Below are positions 18,061 through 25,744 of a stretch of 60,866 nt of DNA, piece after piece. A program made the position numbers and the translations under genes. The notes beneath the pieces were generated by a model, which was given only the letters and a program-made list of their open reading frames with translations, was not told the DNA's origin and ran no database searches. Location of the stretch: contig JBBQWZ010000043.1 in assembly GCA_038210135.1 (NCBI GenBank), positions 1-60,866 on the forward strand, given 5' to 3'. The DNA is from JBBQWZ01 sp038210135 (lineage in GTDB: Bacteria > Acidobacteriota > Terriglobia > Bryobacterales > Bryobacteraceae). Every line of letters begins with the position of its first letter. Position 1 is the first letter of the stretch.

Positions 18061-18090
18061 GGGTCCCATCGCTGACGCTCAGGGTTCAGG
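18061..18090 (+). repeat. Family-2 intergenic repeat, copy 1 (form a)
   Basis: TCCCATCGCTGACGCTCAGG followed by GTTCAG. Form a of a dispersed family, located between the DAHP synthase and tyrA genes. Confidence 0.75.
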
Positions 18091-18115
18091 GGGGTGGAGA
18101 GATTGGATTTTTGGT

Positions 18116-18186
18116 CCGCTCCCTTACGGTCGCGGTTCAGTGCTGGGCGGTCGCGGTTTTGTGCTGGGCGGTCGCGGTTGGGTGCC
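18116..18186 (+). repeat. Family-2 repeat, copy 2 (form b), extended by 21-bp tandem units
   Basis: CCGCTCCCTTACGGTCGCGG begins form b. From 18128 a 21-bp unit starting GGTCGCGGTT and ending GTGCTGGGC is repeated 2.8 times (18128-18148, 18149-18169, 18170-18186). The middle two bases differ between units. This is local tandem growth of a dispersed element within an operon gap. Confidence 0.8.
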
Positions 18187-18210
18187 ATGAGGTTGAACAC
18201 GGTGTTCCTC

Positions 18211-19224
18211 TTAGGCGGTGCGGCCGATGGCGGCGGCGATCGCTCTGACCTGCTTCATCATGTCGGTGAACTGGGCGGGGTTGATGGTTTGGGCTCCGTC
18301 GCTCATGGCTTTGTCGGGGTCGGTGTGGACCTCGACGAGGAGCGCGTCGGCTCCGGCGGCGACGGCGGCGCGGGCCATGGGGATGACTTTGTCGCGGCGT
18401 CCGGTGCCGTGGGACGGGTCGGCGGCCATGGGCAGGTGCGAAAGGGTCTTGACGACCGGGATGGCGGAGATGTCTAGGGTGTTCCGGGTGTAGGTTTCAA
18501 AGGTGCGGATGCCGCGCTCGCACAGGATGACATTGTAGTTTCCACCGGCCATGAGGTATTCGGCGGAGAGCAGGAGTTCTTCGATGGTGGCGGCGATTCC
18601 GCGCTTTAAGAGGATGGGCTTGGGCACGGAAGCTAGCGACTTCAATAGCGTGAAGTTTTGCATGTTGCGGGCGCCGACTTGCAGGATGTCCGAATACTTT
18701 TCGAGCAGCGGAATCTGGACGGCGTCCATAACTTCGCTGACGACCAGGAGTTTGTGTTTGTCGGCGGCTTCGCGCATCCATTCGAGTCCTTGTTCGCCAA
18801 AGCCTTGAAAGCTGTAAGGCGAGCTGCGGGGCTTGAAGGCTCCTCCGCGGATGACTTGCGCGCCGCTGTCGGCGACGATGGCGGCGATGTCGTGGATCTG
18901 CTCGCGGCTTTCGACGCTACAGGGTCCGGCCATGACGACTACGCGCGGTCCGCCGATTTCGACGTCGCCAATTTTTACGATGGTTCCGTCGGGGCGGAAG
19001 TGGCGGCTGACGAGCTTATAGGGCGAGACGATGCGGTGGCATTCCTTGACGCCGTCCATGGCCTCGAAATCCTCGGGGTCGAACTCGTCCATGGGTCCGA
19101 CTCCGCCGAGGACGGTGTGGACGACGCCGGTGGAGCGGTGGACGGTGAAGCCCATATCGACGAGGCGGTCGATGACGGTTTCGATTTGCAGTTCGGTGGC
19201 GCCTTGCTGCATGACGACTAGCAT
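18211..19224 (-). CDS. aroF: 3-deoxy-7-phosphoheptulonate synthase (type I-beta with ferredoxin-like N-terminus)
   Basis: It condenses phosphoenolpyruvate and erythrose 4-phosphate in the first step of the shikimate pathway. An N-terminal ferredoxin-like regulatory domain (MLVVMQQGATELQIETVIDR, about 1-70) precedes the TIM barrel. Signatures include VVMAGPCSVES, GGAFKPRSSPYSFQG, ILLKRG and PVVKTLSHLPMAADPSHGTGRRD, which carry metal and substrate ligands. The N-terminal domain is the same type that mediates tyrosine/phenylalanine inhibition in Thermotoga DAHP synthase. Its neighbours are chorismate mutase upstream and tyrA downstream. Confidence 0.95.
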   Translation of the reverse strand: MLVVMQQGATELQIETVIDRLVDMGFTVHRSTGVVHTVLGGVGPMDEFDPEDFEAMDGVKECHRIVSPYKLVSRHFRPDGTIVKIGDVEIGGPRVVVMAGPCSVESREQIHDIAAIVADSGAQVIRGGAFKPRSSPYSFQGFGEQGLEWMREAADKHKLLVVSEVMDAVQIPLLEKYSDILQVGARNMQNFTLLKSLASVPKPILLKRGIAATIEELLLSAEYLMAGGNYNVILCERGIRTFETYTRNTLDISAIPVVKTLSHLPMAADPSHGTGRRDKVIPMARAAVAAGADALLVEVHTDPDKAMSDGAQTINPAQFTDMMKQVRAIAAAIGRTA

Positions 19225-19300
19225 TGGGTTCTCGCTTCTGGGTGGTTGGTGAGGTTGACCTTATGGTCACGCGTCGGGTGGTGGCCGGGTGTGAATCGAG

Positions 19301-19355
19301 GGTTCCATCGCTGATGGTTGGACGGAGGGTCCCATCGCTGACGCTCAGGGTTCAA
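19301..19355 (+). repeat. Family-2 intergenic repeat, copy 3 (partial plus full form a)
   Basis: A partial copy (GGTTCCATCGCTGATGGTTG) is followed by a full copy (TCCCATCGCTGACGCTCAGG, then GTTCAAG). Both lie in the 158-bp gap between the chorismate mutase and DAHP synthase genes. Confidence 0.75.
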
Positions 19356-19382
19356 GCGCGTTGGCGCGGTCGATCTGGACAT

Positions 19383-19721
19383 CTATTTGACTCCGGATGG
19401 TTTTGTGCGGCTCAGCATTCGGAGGCGCTGGACGGTTCGCATTTCGTCGATGATGCGTTCGAAGACGCGCTTGGCGGCATCGTGCGGAAGAGGGCCCTGG
19501 TTGTTGCGGACGATGTTCGCGAAGACTTCGTCCTCGCGCTTGGGTTCGTAGATGGGCATCGAAGTGGACTGCTTGATGTTGCCGATGCGTTCGACGATGC
19601 GCGTGCGCTCGTTCAGCAATTCGAGCAAACGGCGATCGAGGTCGTCGATCGCATCCCGGCATTGACTCAGCTGTTCGACAGCATCGGCATGCTTCGCGGA
19701 ATCTCCGGCATCCGGATTCAT
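19383..19721 (-). CDS. Chorismate mutase (AroQ type)
   Basis: It rearranges chorismate to prephenate. This is an all-helical 112-aa AroQ monofunctional enzyme: helix 1 is CRDAIDDLDRRLLELLNERT with the catalytic-site Arg, followed by RIVERIGNIKQ and the PIYEPKREDEVF motif. The start codon overlaps the trpA stop as ATGA, so translation is probably coupled. There is no signal peptide, so it is cytosolic. The prephenate made here is the substrate of the TyrA encoded two genes downstream. Confidence 0.93.
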   Translation of the reverse strand: MNPDAGDSAKHADAVEQLSQCRDAIDDLDRRLLELLNERTRIVERIGNIKQSTSMPIYEPKREDEVFANIVRNNQGPLPHDAAKRVFERIIDEMRTVQRLRMLSRTKPSGVK

Positions 19722-20533
19722 TTTTTAAGTCCACTGGCGAGGTCGCGGGTGAAGGCTTCAAGCTTAGCTTCGAGGTCTCTGCTGGCGGCGTGCTGCTCGA
19801 TGAAGCGGACGATAGCGCTGCCGACGATGACCCCATCGGCGACGCGGGCGACTTCCGCGACCTGCGAGGCATTCGAGATTCCGAACCCAACGGCGAGAGG
19901 CAGGGACGTGACGGCGCGCATGTCGGCGACGAGCGATCCGACTTCGCCGGAAACGCTGGTTTGTTCGCCAGTGACGCCGGTGCGGGAAACGAGGTAGACG
20001 AAGCCGGTGGAGAATTTGGCGACCAGCTCGCGACGGCGCTGGGTGCTGGTGGGGGCGGCGAGGAAGACGCTATCGAGGCCGTGGGCGCGCATCGCGTGCA
20101 CGTAGGTTTCGGCCTCTTCGACGCTGACGTCGGTGAGCAGGCAGCCGTCGATACCGGCAGCGGCGGCGTATTTCGCGAGGGCGTCGAGGCCATAGCGCAT
20201 GACCGGATTCAGGTAAGTAAACAGGACCAGCGGAACTTGCGAAGTTTTGCGAATTTCGCGGGCGATGTCGAGCACTTTGGCGACGGAGGTTCCGGCCTTG
20301 AGGGCGCGCTCGGCTCCGCGTTGAATGACGGGTCCGTCGGCGATGGGGTCGGAGAAGGGGACGCCGAGTTCGATCAGGTCCGCGCCACCGCGGGCAAGGG
20401 CGAGGACCAGTCCGGCGGTGTGCGCGGGGGTGGGATCGCCGGCGGTGAGATAGGCAACGAGGGCGGCGCGATTCTCCGAGGCGGCGATGTCGAAGGCGTG
20501 GGAGATGCGGGTCGATTGAGCGGTCTTTGTCAT
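19718..20533 (-). CDS. trpA: Tryptophan synthase alpha subunit
   Basis: It cleaves indole-3-glycerol phosphate to indole and glyceraldehyde 3-phosphate. The TIM-barrel signature LIELGVPFSDPIADGPVIQ contains the catalytic Glu. The catalytic Asp is in the GIDGCLLTDVSVEE region, and the phosphate-binding GFGISNASQV is near the end. The 271 aa length is normal. Its ATG follows the trpB stop with no gap (TAAATG), and its stop overlaps the chorismate mutase start. Confidence 0.97.
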   Translation of the reverse strand: MTKTAQSTRISHAFDIAASENRAALVAYLTAGDPTPAHTAGLVLALARGGADLIELGVPFSDPIADGPVIQRGAERALKAGTSVAKVLDIAREIRKTSQVPLVLFTYLNPVMRYGLDALAKYAAAAGIDGCLLTDVSVEEAETYVHAMRAHGLDSVFLAAPTSTQRRRELVAKFSTGFVYLVSRTGVTGEQTSVSGEVGSLVADMRAVTSLPLAVGFGISNASQVAEVARVADGVIVGSAIVRFIEQHAASRDLEAKLEAFTRDLASGLKK

Positions 20534-21754
20534 TTAGGCTTGATCGAGTTCGGGCAGGTTTTCGCGGTAGATGTCGGTATCTTTGTCGCCGCGTCCGGAG
20601 AGGTTCACGATGAAGATTTCGCCTTTCGCTGCGGGAGCGCGGGCGAGCGCTTCGGCGACGGCGTGCGCGGATTCGAGCGCGGGAATGATGCCTTCGGTGC
20701 GGGCCAGTTTCATGGCGGCTTGGAGCGCGTGGGCGTCGTCGCAGGAGACGTACTCGCTCCGGCCACGGTCGTGGAGATGGGCGTGTTCCGGTCCGACCAT
20801 GGCGTAATCGAGACCGGCGGAAATGGAATGAGTGAGCGAGACCTGGCCGTCCGAATCTTGCAATAAATAGCTGTGCGCGCCGTGCAGGACGCCAGGAGAT
20901 CCGCCGCTGAAACGCGCGGCGTGGGCGCCGAGTTCGGAACCGCGGCCTCCGGCTTCGATGCCGATCAAGCGGACTCCAGGGTCGCCGATGAAGGCGTGGA
21001 AAATTCCGATGGCGTTCGAGCCGCCGCCGACGCAGGCGAAGATGCGATGCGGCAGGCGGCCGGTTTTGATGAGAATCTGCTCGCGCGCTTCGACGCCGAT
21101 GACGCGATGGAAGTCGCGAACCATGAGCGGGTAAGGATGCGCTCCGAGGGCGGAGCCGAGCAAATAGTGGGTGGTGTGGACGTTGGTGACCCAGTCGCGC
21201 ATGGCTTCGCTGATGGCGTCTTTGAGGGTACGGCTGCCGTTGGTGACGCTGACGACTTTGGCTCCAAGAAGCCGCATGCGGAAGACGTTGAGGCGCTGGC
21301 GGCGCATGTCTTCTTCGCCCATGTAGACGATGCACTCGAGGCCGAAGAGGGCGCAGACGGTGGCGGTGGCGACGCCGTGCTGTCCGGCTCCGGTTTCGGC
21401 GATGATGCGTTTCTTGCCCATGCGGCGAGCGAGCAGCGCCTGGCCGATGCAGTTGTTAATTTTATGGGCACCGGTGTGGAGCAAGTCCTCGCGCTTGATG
21501 TAGATGTCGGCTCCACCGAGCTCTTGGCTGAGGCGCTTGGCGTAGTAGAGAGGCGTCGGGCGACCGGCGTAATCGGCGAGAAGAGAATCGAGTTCGGCGC
21601 GGAATTCGGAGTCGTTCCGGGCGGTTTCGTAGGCTTTTTCGAGTTCTTCGAGCGGAGCCATCAGGACTTCGGGGACGAAGCGCCCGCCGTACGGGCCGAA
21701 GTGTCCGGTGGAATCGGGCTGGGATGTCACAGTGTCCGGTTGAGTAGTCGTCAT
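20534..21754 (-). CDS. trpB: Tryptophan synthase beta subunit
   Basis: This PLP enzyme joins indole with L-serine to make tryptophan. The PLP lysine is in HTGAHKINN, and the phosphate-binding GGGSNAIG is present. The sequence GPYGGRFVPE is the usual TrpB1 N-terminal signature. Its 406 aa is standard. It is first of the five-gene aromatic operon. A possible -10 (TACACT) lies about 30 bp upstream, with only a poor -35. Confidence 0.97.
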   Translation of the reverse strand: MTTTQPDTVTSQPDSTGHFGPYGGRFVPEVLMAPLEELEKAYETARNDSEFRAELDSLLADYAGRPTPLYYAKRLSQELGGADIYIKREDLLHTGAHKINNCIGQALLARRMGKKRIIAETGAGQHGVATATVCALFGLECIVYMGEEDMRRQRLNVFRMRLLGAKVVSVTNGSRTLKDAISEAMRDWVTNVHTTHYLLGSALGAHPYPLMVRDFHRVIGVEAREQILIKTGRLPHRIFACVGGGSNAIGIFHAFIGDPGVRLIGIEAGGRGSELGAHAARFSGGSPGVLHGAHSYLLQDSDGQVSLTHSISAGLDYAMVGPEHAHLHDRGRSEYVSCDDAHALQAAMKLARTEGIIPALESAHAVAEALARAPAAKGEIFIVNLSGRGDKDTDIYRENLPELDQA

Positions 21755-21930
21755 AGGGTTACCGCGTGCGGGAAACTTCTAGTGTAGAACGTGACAGCGG
21801 ATTCAGTCAGTTGGTCTCGATCACTTATTGTTAGATCGAAGACGAACGGCGAGTGCATAGGTTCTCCGCTGCGAAACAAGAGCTAAGTGGCACAGGAATC
21901 GGCAGGCCAGATCACCTGAGCGAGCCCGAA

Positions 21931-21959
21931 GTCCCATCGCTCAGGCTCAGGGTTCAAGG
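21931..21959 (+). repeat. Family-2 intergenic repeat, copy 4 (form a)
   Basis: GTCCCATCGCTCAGGCTCAG followed by GGTTCAAGG, in the 220-bp gap between trpB and queE. The remainder of the gap should contain the trp operon promoter. Confidence 0.7.
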
Positions 21960-21974
21960 CGGTCCGGGCTCGTG

Positions 21975-22733
21975 TCACACGCCGCGCTTGTCTCCCCAGA
22001 GATCGATGTGTAGGCGGGGGGAATAGCGGTAGTAGTTGTTCTTGCAGGCTTCGGCGATCCAGCCGGCGCGTTTGGCAATGACGGATGCTTTCGTTCCTTC
22101 GGGCATGAGAACGACTTTGCTCCGATCGGCTCCGATGGCGTTGACGATGTCGCGGATTTCGGCGAGGTCGTCGGGTTCGGCCACTACGAATTTCAGCTGA
22201 TAGTCGTAGTTTGCGATGAGCTTTTTCAAGACGTCGGGCTGATAGCGGAGACGCTCATGTTGGGCGGCCCAGCGGCCCTTGTCCTTCTTGTGAGGGGTTG
22301 AGTTCGCCAGCTTGGGGCTGATGCTCATCAAGTCGCAGGTGACCGACTCGAAGACGGTTCCGGCGGTTTCGATGGTGATGTGGAAGTCGTCCTCTTTGAG
22401 GCGCTCGGTCAGGGTGACGATGCCGGGCGCGATCATGGGCTCGCCTCCGGTAATCACGATGTGGTGATTGGGCCAGGATTTGCGGGCAGTGCCGAGGATT
22501 CGGGCGAGGCTCCAATGTTCGCCTTCCGGGTTCCACGACGCATACGGCGTGTCGCACCAGACGCAGCGGAGGTTGCAGCCGCTGAGGCGGATAAACAGGC
22601 TCGGCGTGCCGGTGAGCGTGCCCTCGCCCTGGAGCGAATAGAAGATTTCGGACACGCGGTATTCGAGCGTTTGCGGCCTGGGTGGCGGCGGCATCAGGTG
22701 GGCGAATTCGGGAGGAAGTCCTTCGAAACTCAT
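21975..22733 (-). CDS. queE: 7-carboxy-7-deazaguanine synthase (radical SAM)
   Basis: It converts 6-carboxytetrahydropterin to 7-carboxy-7-deazaguanine, the third step to preQ0/queuosine. The radical SAM motif CNLRCVWC (C-x3-C-x2-C) is complete. Upstream EIFYSLQGEGTLTGTPSLFIRLSG is the QueE N-terminal signature, and ITGGEPM follows the first strands. The start at 22733 overlaps the queC stop as ATGA. A longer frame upstream is a shadow within queC. Its 252 aa is usual. Confidence 0.95.
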   Translation of the reverse strand: MSFEGLPPEFAHLMPPPPRPQTLEYRVSEIFYSLQGEGTLTGTPSLFIRLSGCNLRCVWCDTPYASWNPEGEHWSLARILGTARKSWPNHHIVITGGEPMIAPGIVTLTERLKEDDFHITIETAGTVFESVTCDLMSISPKLANSTPHKKDKGRWAAQHERLRYQPDVLKKLIANYDYQLKFVVAEPDDLAEIRDIVNAIGADRSKVVLMPEGTKASVIAKRAGWIAEACKNNYYRYSPRLHIDLWGDKRGV

Positions 22734-23416
22734 AGAACGGGATCGATGATACCAGCTTCGCGAAAGCCCTTGGCGCGCAGAAGGCAGGAGTCGCATTGTC
22801 CGCAGGGGCGGCCTTCCGGATCCGGGTCGTAGCAGGAATGCGTGAGGGCGAGGTCGAGGCCGACGTCGAGGGCGAGCTTCACGATCTGGGCTTTGTTCAG
22901 GTGCATGAGGGGCGCGTGAATTTCGATTCTGGTGCGGCCTTCGACTCCGGCGGCGGTGGCGAGGTTGGCCATCTTCGTAAAGGCGTCGATGAACTCCGGC
23001 CGGCAATCCGGATAGCCGGAATAGTCGAGTGCATTGACGCCGATGAAGATATCGGAGGCTTCGAGGACCTCGGCCCAGGCGAGCGCGTAGGAGAGAAAGA
23101 TGGTGTTGCGCGCCGGGACGTAGGTGATGGGGATGCCGTGGTCCATCTGATCGGCGGAGCGGCCTTTTGGCACGTCGATGTCGTCGGTGAGCGCGGAGTG
23201 GCCAAACGCGCGCAGGTCGATGCGGGTGGTTCGGTGTTCGGTGGCGTGAAAGAAATCGGCGACGCGGGCGGCGGCGGCCAGTTCGATTTTGTGGCGCTGT
23301 CCGTAGTCGAAGGAGAGGGCGTAGGTTTCGAAGCCATCGCGGCGGGCGACGCCGAGACAGGTGGAGGAATCGAGTCCGCCACTGAGGAGGCAGACAGCTT
23401 TTGGGGTTTCGGGCAC
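22730..23416 (-). CDS. queC: 7-cyano-7-deazaguanine synthase
   Basis: It converts 7-carboxy-7-deazaguanine to preQ0 using ATP and ammonia. The PP-loop motif LLSGGLDSST is near the N-terminus. The zinc-binding cysteines are in HSCYDPDPEGRPCGQCDSC. The family motif VPARNTIFLSYALAWAE is present. I chose the GTG at 23416 because it gives the standard length of 228 aa. A TTG 23 codons upstream is possible but adds sequence without similarity to the family, and neither start has a good Shine-Dalgarno site. It is coupled to queE downstream. Confidence 0.94.
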   Translation of the reverse strand: MPETPKAVCLLSGGLDSSTCLGVARRDGFETYALSFDYGQRHKIELAAAARVADFFHATEHRTTRIDLRAFGHSALTDDIDVPKGRSADQMDHGIPITYVPARNTIFLSYALAWAEVLEASDIFIGVNALDYSGYPDCRPEFIDAFTKMANLATAAGVEGRTRIEIHAPLMHLNKAQIVKLALDVGLDLALTHSCYDPDPEGRPCGQCDSCLLRAKGFREAGIIDPVL

Positions 23417-23576
23417 TGATTCTATTTTGGGGGATTTGTGGTGGGCAAGGGCGTGGGGCCGCTCACTTCGTTCGCGATTCTTCAAGGGGGTGGGTTGCCA
23501 GGTCGGGCGCTTACTGCGCTCGGGCTTCGCGCTCGCTTTTGTGGGGGCGTCGTCGGTTGGCTTTGGCGTGTACGGC

Positions 23577-23603
23577 GGATCCCTTACAGTCGAGGTTCAA
23601 TCC
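23577..23603 (+). repeat. Family-2 intergenic repeat, copy 5 (form b)
   Basis: GGATCCCTTACAGTCGAGGT followed by TCAATCC, between the PIN/TRAM gene and queC. Confidence 0.7.
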
Positions 23604-23631
23604 TTCGGCTGGTATACCAGCGGTTCGACGC

Positions 23632-24705
23632 TTAGCTGCTCGCGGGGGCGCCGGAGGTGACGGTTGCGCTGGCGGCTCGCTCGTGGCGTTCCGGCTTTTC
23701 GTGGACGGCGTGGGTGCGTTCGTCGAAGCGGCCGAAGATCATTTTTCCGGCGGTGGTTTGGAGCACGCTAGTGACGGCAATGTCGATGGTCTTCGAGATC
23801 ATCTTGCGCGCGTTGTCTACAACGACCATGGTTCCGTCGTCGAGGTAGGCGACCCCCTGGTTGTACTCTTTGCCTTCTTTCAGGATGAACACGCGCATCA
23901 GTTCGCCAGGGAGGACGATGGGCTTCAGGGCGTTGGCGAGCTCGTTGATATTGAGGACTTCGACGCCGTGGAGCTGGGCGACCTTGTTCAGATTGAAATC
24001 GTTCGTGACAATTTTGCAGGTGAAAAGCTTGGCGAGCTCGATCAGCTTCATGTCCACGTCTTTGACGTTGGGAAAATCTTCTTCGACTATGCGGATCTCC
24101 AGCTGCGGCATTTTCTGAATGCGCGCGAGGATGTCGAGGCCGCGGCGTCCGCGATTGCGCTTCATCGAATCGCCGGAGTCTGCGACCATCTGTAGTTCAC
24201 GCAGGACGAATTGCGGGATCACGAGGGCTCCGTCCACGAAGCCGGTTTCGACGATGTCGGCGATGCGGCCGTCGATGATGACGCTGGTATCGAGGATCTT
24301 GAAGGTGTTCTTCGAGGCTTTCTCGCCGCCGAACAATCCGCCGAGTGCTGACAGGTTGAGCAGGTCGCCCTTGGCGGCTCCGACGACCAGGCCGCAATAG
24401 GCCATGACTATGAGGATGGCGAGTTGGAGGAAGGCTACGCTCGAGGAATTGCCGGGCACGGACAGGCCGAGGATGAGAGCGATGAGGTAGGCACCGAGAA
24501 TTCCGAGGACCGAACCAAAGGCCGCACCGATGAGGCGTTTCAGCGAGACGTGGCGGATACGGAGTTCGGCGAGAACAACGATGATTCCGGTAACCGCACC
24601 GCAGACCGCGGCAATGGGCGGTTCGAGTTCGAAGGGATGAAGAGAGAACGCAGCTCCGGCGAGCAGGAGCACAAAAACGGCACGAAGAATCAGAAGATCC
24701 GCCAC
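23632..24705 (-). CDS. PIN/TRAM domain membrane protein (YacL-like)
   Basis: Four N-terminal transmembrane helices (about residues 1-125) anchor a PIN nuclease domain (KILDTSVIIDGRIADI..., acidic residues conserved, and later KIVTNDFNLNKVA). A C-terminal TRAM domain follows (ELMRVFILKEGKEYNQGVAYLDDGTMVVVDNA). This architecture is the YacL family found in many bacteria, proposed to act as a membrane-bound RNase. The function is not established here. The GTG at 24705 is preferred because AGGGGAA lies just upstream. An in-frame start 15 codons earlier is possible. The C-terminal tail is Ala/His rich. Confidence 0.88.
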   Translation of the reverse strand: MADLLILRAVFVLLLAGAAFSLHPFELEPPIAAVCGAVTGIIVVLAELRIRHVSLKRLIGAAFGSVLGILGAYLIALILGLSVPGNSSSVAFLQLAILIVMAYCGLVVGAAKGDLLNLSALGGLFGGEKASKNTFKILDTSVIIDGRIADIVETGFVDGALVIPQFVLRELQMVADSGDSMKRNRGRRGLDILARIQKMPQLEIRIVEEDFPNVKDVDMKLIELAKLFTCKIVTNDFNLNKVAQLHGVEVLNINELANALKPIVLPGELMRVFILKEGKEYNQGVAYLDDGTMVVVDNARKMISKTIDIAVTSVLQTTAGKMIFGRFDERTHAVHEKPERHERAASATVTSGAPASS

Positions 24706-24736
24706 GCAGTATTCCCCTAACCATGCGTCATTTCGG

Positions 24737-24757
24737 CAGGCCGGAACCATAGGCTGG
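24737..24757. repeat. Short inverted repeat upstream of the PIN/TRAM gene
   Basis: GGAACC and GGTTCC are separated by seven bases inside a region that starts like family-1 repeat (GGCAGGCCGGA). It may be a degenerate family-1 copy or a regulatory site. Confidence 0.35.
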
Positions 24758-24799
24758 TTCCCGCTAGACGCTGCTTTCTTCTTGAACGGTTAGAGTAGT

Positions 24800-24825
24800 A
24801 TAACACCTTCGCCCGAAGGTGTTAT
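24800..24825. repeat. Perfect 12-bp inverted repeat with a 2-bp centre
   Basis: Arms ATAACACCTTCG and CGAAGGTGTTAT flank the bases CC. It lies between the RRM gene stop and the PIN/TRAM gene start. No T-run follows on either strand, so an operator or a REP-like element is as likely as a terminator. Confidence 0.75.
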
Positions 24826-24850
24826 GGGGCCTTCGTGCGCTGTAAAGCCT

Positions 24851-24880
24851 TCGTCCGTCGCTGACGCTCGGGGTTCAACC
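24851..24880 (+). repeat. Family-2 intergenic repeat, copy 6 (form a)
   Basis: TCGTCCGTCGCTGACGCTCG followed by GGGTTCAACC, in the gap downstream of the RRM gene. Confidence 0.7.
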
Positions 24881-24938
24881 CGTTAGTGTTGCGACTCTTG
24901 CGTGGACGGAACCGGAAGGCGGCACTCGTCGTGACGGA

Positions 24939-25415
24939 TTAGAGGGCCTTGGCTAGTTCTTCGGCGAAGGCGCTTTGCGGGCCGCCGTTGCCACCACGTT
25001 TGTTACCGCCGCCAGAGGGGCGTTTCGCGCCACCGCCAGCAGCGCCGGCGGGAGGACCGGTGCGCCGAGGACGATCACCGACAGGAGCTCCGGCGTTCAT
25101 CGGGGGCCCAGAGGAGACGGCGCGCGCGCCGGGCGTCACCGGTCCACCGACCTGGCCTTTGGGCTTGGGCGGCTGAGCGGGATTGGCACGGAGCAGACGG
25201 TCTTCAAGCGGCGCACGGTCGAAGCGGCGAATGATGGATTGCATTTCCTCATTATTCGGCGCTTCAATGAATGCGAAGCCCTTGGACTCCTGCGTCTCGG
25301 GGTTACGGATTACTTTAACGGCATCGGCGACAAGGTTTTCAGCAGTAAGCCACGACTTGATATCATCCGCAGTGACCCACGTAGGCAGGTTTCCAAGAAA
25401 AACAGTAAAGCTCAT
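24939..25415 (-). CDS. RNA-recognition-motif (RRM) protein with Gly/Pro/Arg-rich tail
   Basis: A single RRM occupies residues 1 to about 82, with RNP-2 (VFLGNLP) and RNP-1 (SKGFAFIEA) recognisable. A low-complexity tail rich in Gly, Pro, Arg and Ala follows. Single-RRM proteins with Gly-rich tails are known in cyanobacteria and other bacteria, where many are cold-induced RNA-binding proteins. That role here is inference. A plausible sigma-70 promoter lies immediately upstream. It is 158 aa and cytosolic. Confidence 0.9.
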   Translation of the reverse strand: MSFTVFLGNLPTWVTADDIKSWLTAENLVADAVKVIRNPETQESKGFAFIEAPNNEEMQSIIRRFDRAPLEDRLLRANPAQPPKPKGQVGGPVTPGARAVSSGPPMNAGAPVGDRPRRTGPPAGAAGGGAKRPSGGGNKRGGNGGPQSAFAEELAKAL

Positions 25416-25464
25416 TCGAAGGTTTCTTTAACTCCGTCGGAAGGGGGATTGCTTGCGCATCCAT

Positions 25465-25493
25465 ATCGTAGCACAGCGCGGTCCATGGGTAAA
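25465..25493 (-). promoter_or_regulatory. Candidate sigma-70 promoter of the RRM gene
   Basis: On the minus strand TTTACC (25493-25488) and TACGAT (25470-25465) are separated by 17 bp, each matching four of six consensus bases. Transcription would start near 25458, giving a leader of about 40 nt. Confidence 0.5.
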
Positions 25494-25590
25494 CCCGTTT
25501 TTTTTCCGTAACCGCCTCGAAACGAGCCAAATGTAGATTTGGGGTTACCGGATGGCCGGTGGCGGGGTTGGCGAACCCATATATGCGGGC

Positions 25591-25623
25591 GGTTCCCTCC
25601 CTTACGGTCGGAGTTCAAGCCGG
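25591..25623 (+). repeat. Family-2 intergenic repeat, copy 7 (form b)
   Basis: GGTTCCCTCCCTTACGGTCG followed by GAGTTCAAGCCGG. Confidence 0.75.
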
Positions 25624-25670
25624 ACTTAGTCTAGTAAGCGCGGCCGCTCGAGGTTGTCAGGCAAACCGCA

Positions 25671-25702
25671 GTCCCAGCGCTGACCCTCAGGGTTCCATCC
25701 GG
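25671..25702 (+). repeat. Family-2 intergenic repeat, copy 8 (form a)
   Basis: GTCCCAGCGCTGACCCTCAG followed by GGTTCCATCCGG, 48 bp from copy 7. Forms a and b occur side by side here as they do at 18.1 kb. Confidence 0.7.
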
Positions 25703-25744
25703 ATTTTTGCTTTCGGGGTTAGTTAGCGACGGACGCGCTTCGTT

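Larger units (their letters stand above)
25416..25744. other. 329-bp gap between serA stop and the RRM gene start
   Basis: It contains the probable RRM promoter (25465-25493), a small palindrome at 25527-25542 (CCAAAT, four bases, ATTTGG), a run of eight T on the plus strand at about 25498-25505, and two family-2 repeats. No gene is recognised. Confidence 0.6.

Noticed and set aside
18012..18200. 62-codon frame with NRDRPA repeats upstream of tyrA
   Set aside because: It is a translation of the family-2 and 21-bp tandem repeats rather than a gene.
20070..21335. 421-codon Arg-rich frame overlapping trpB/trpA
   Set aside because: Extreme Arg/Pro/His bias is typical of an out-of-frame reading of trpBA.
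25488..25510. Plus-strand terminator (GGGTAAACCC then eight T)
   Set aside because: The stem would be four base pairs with a two-base loop, and no plus-strand gene ends upstream.
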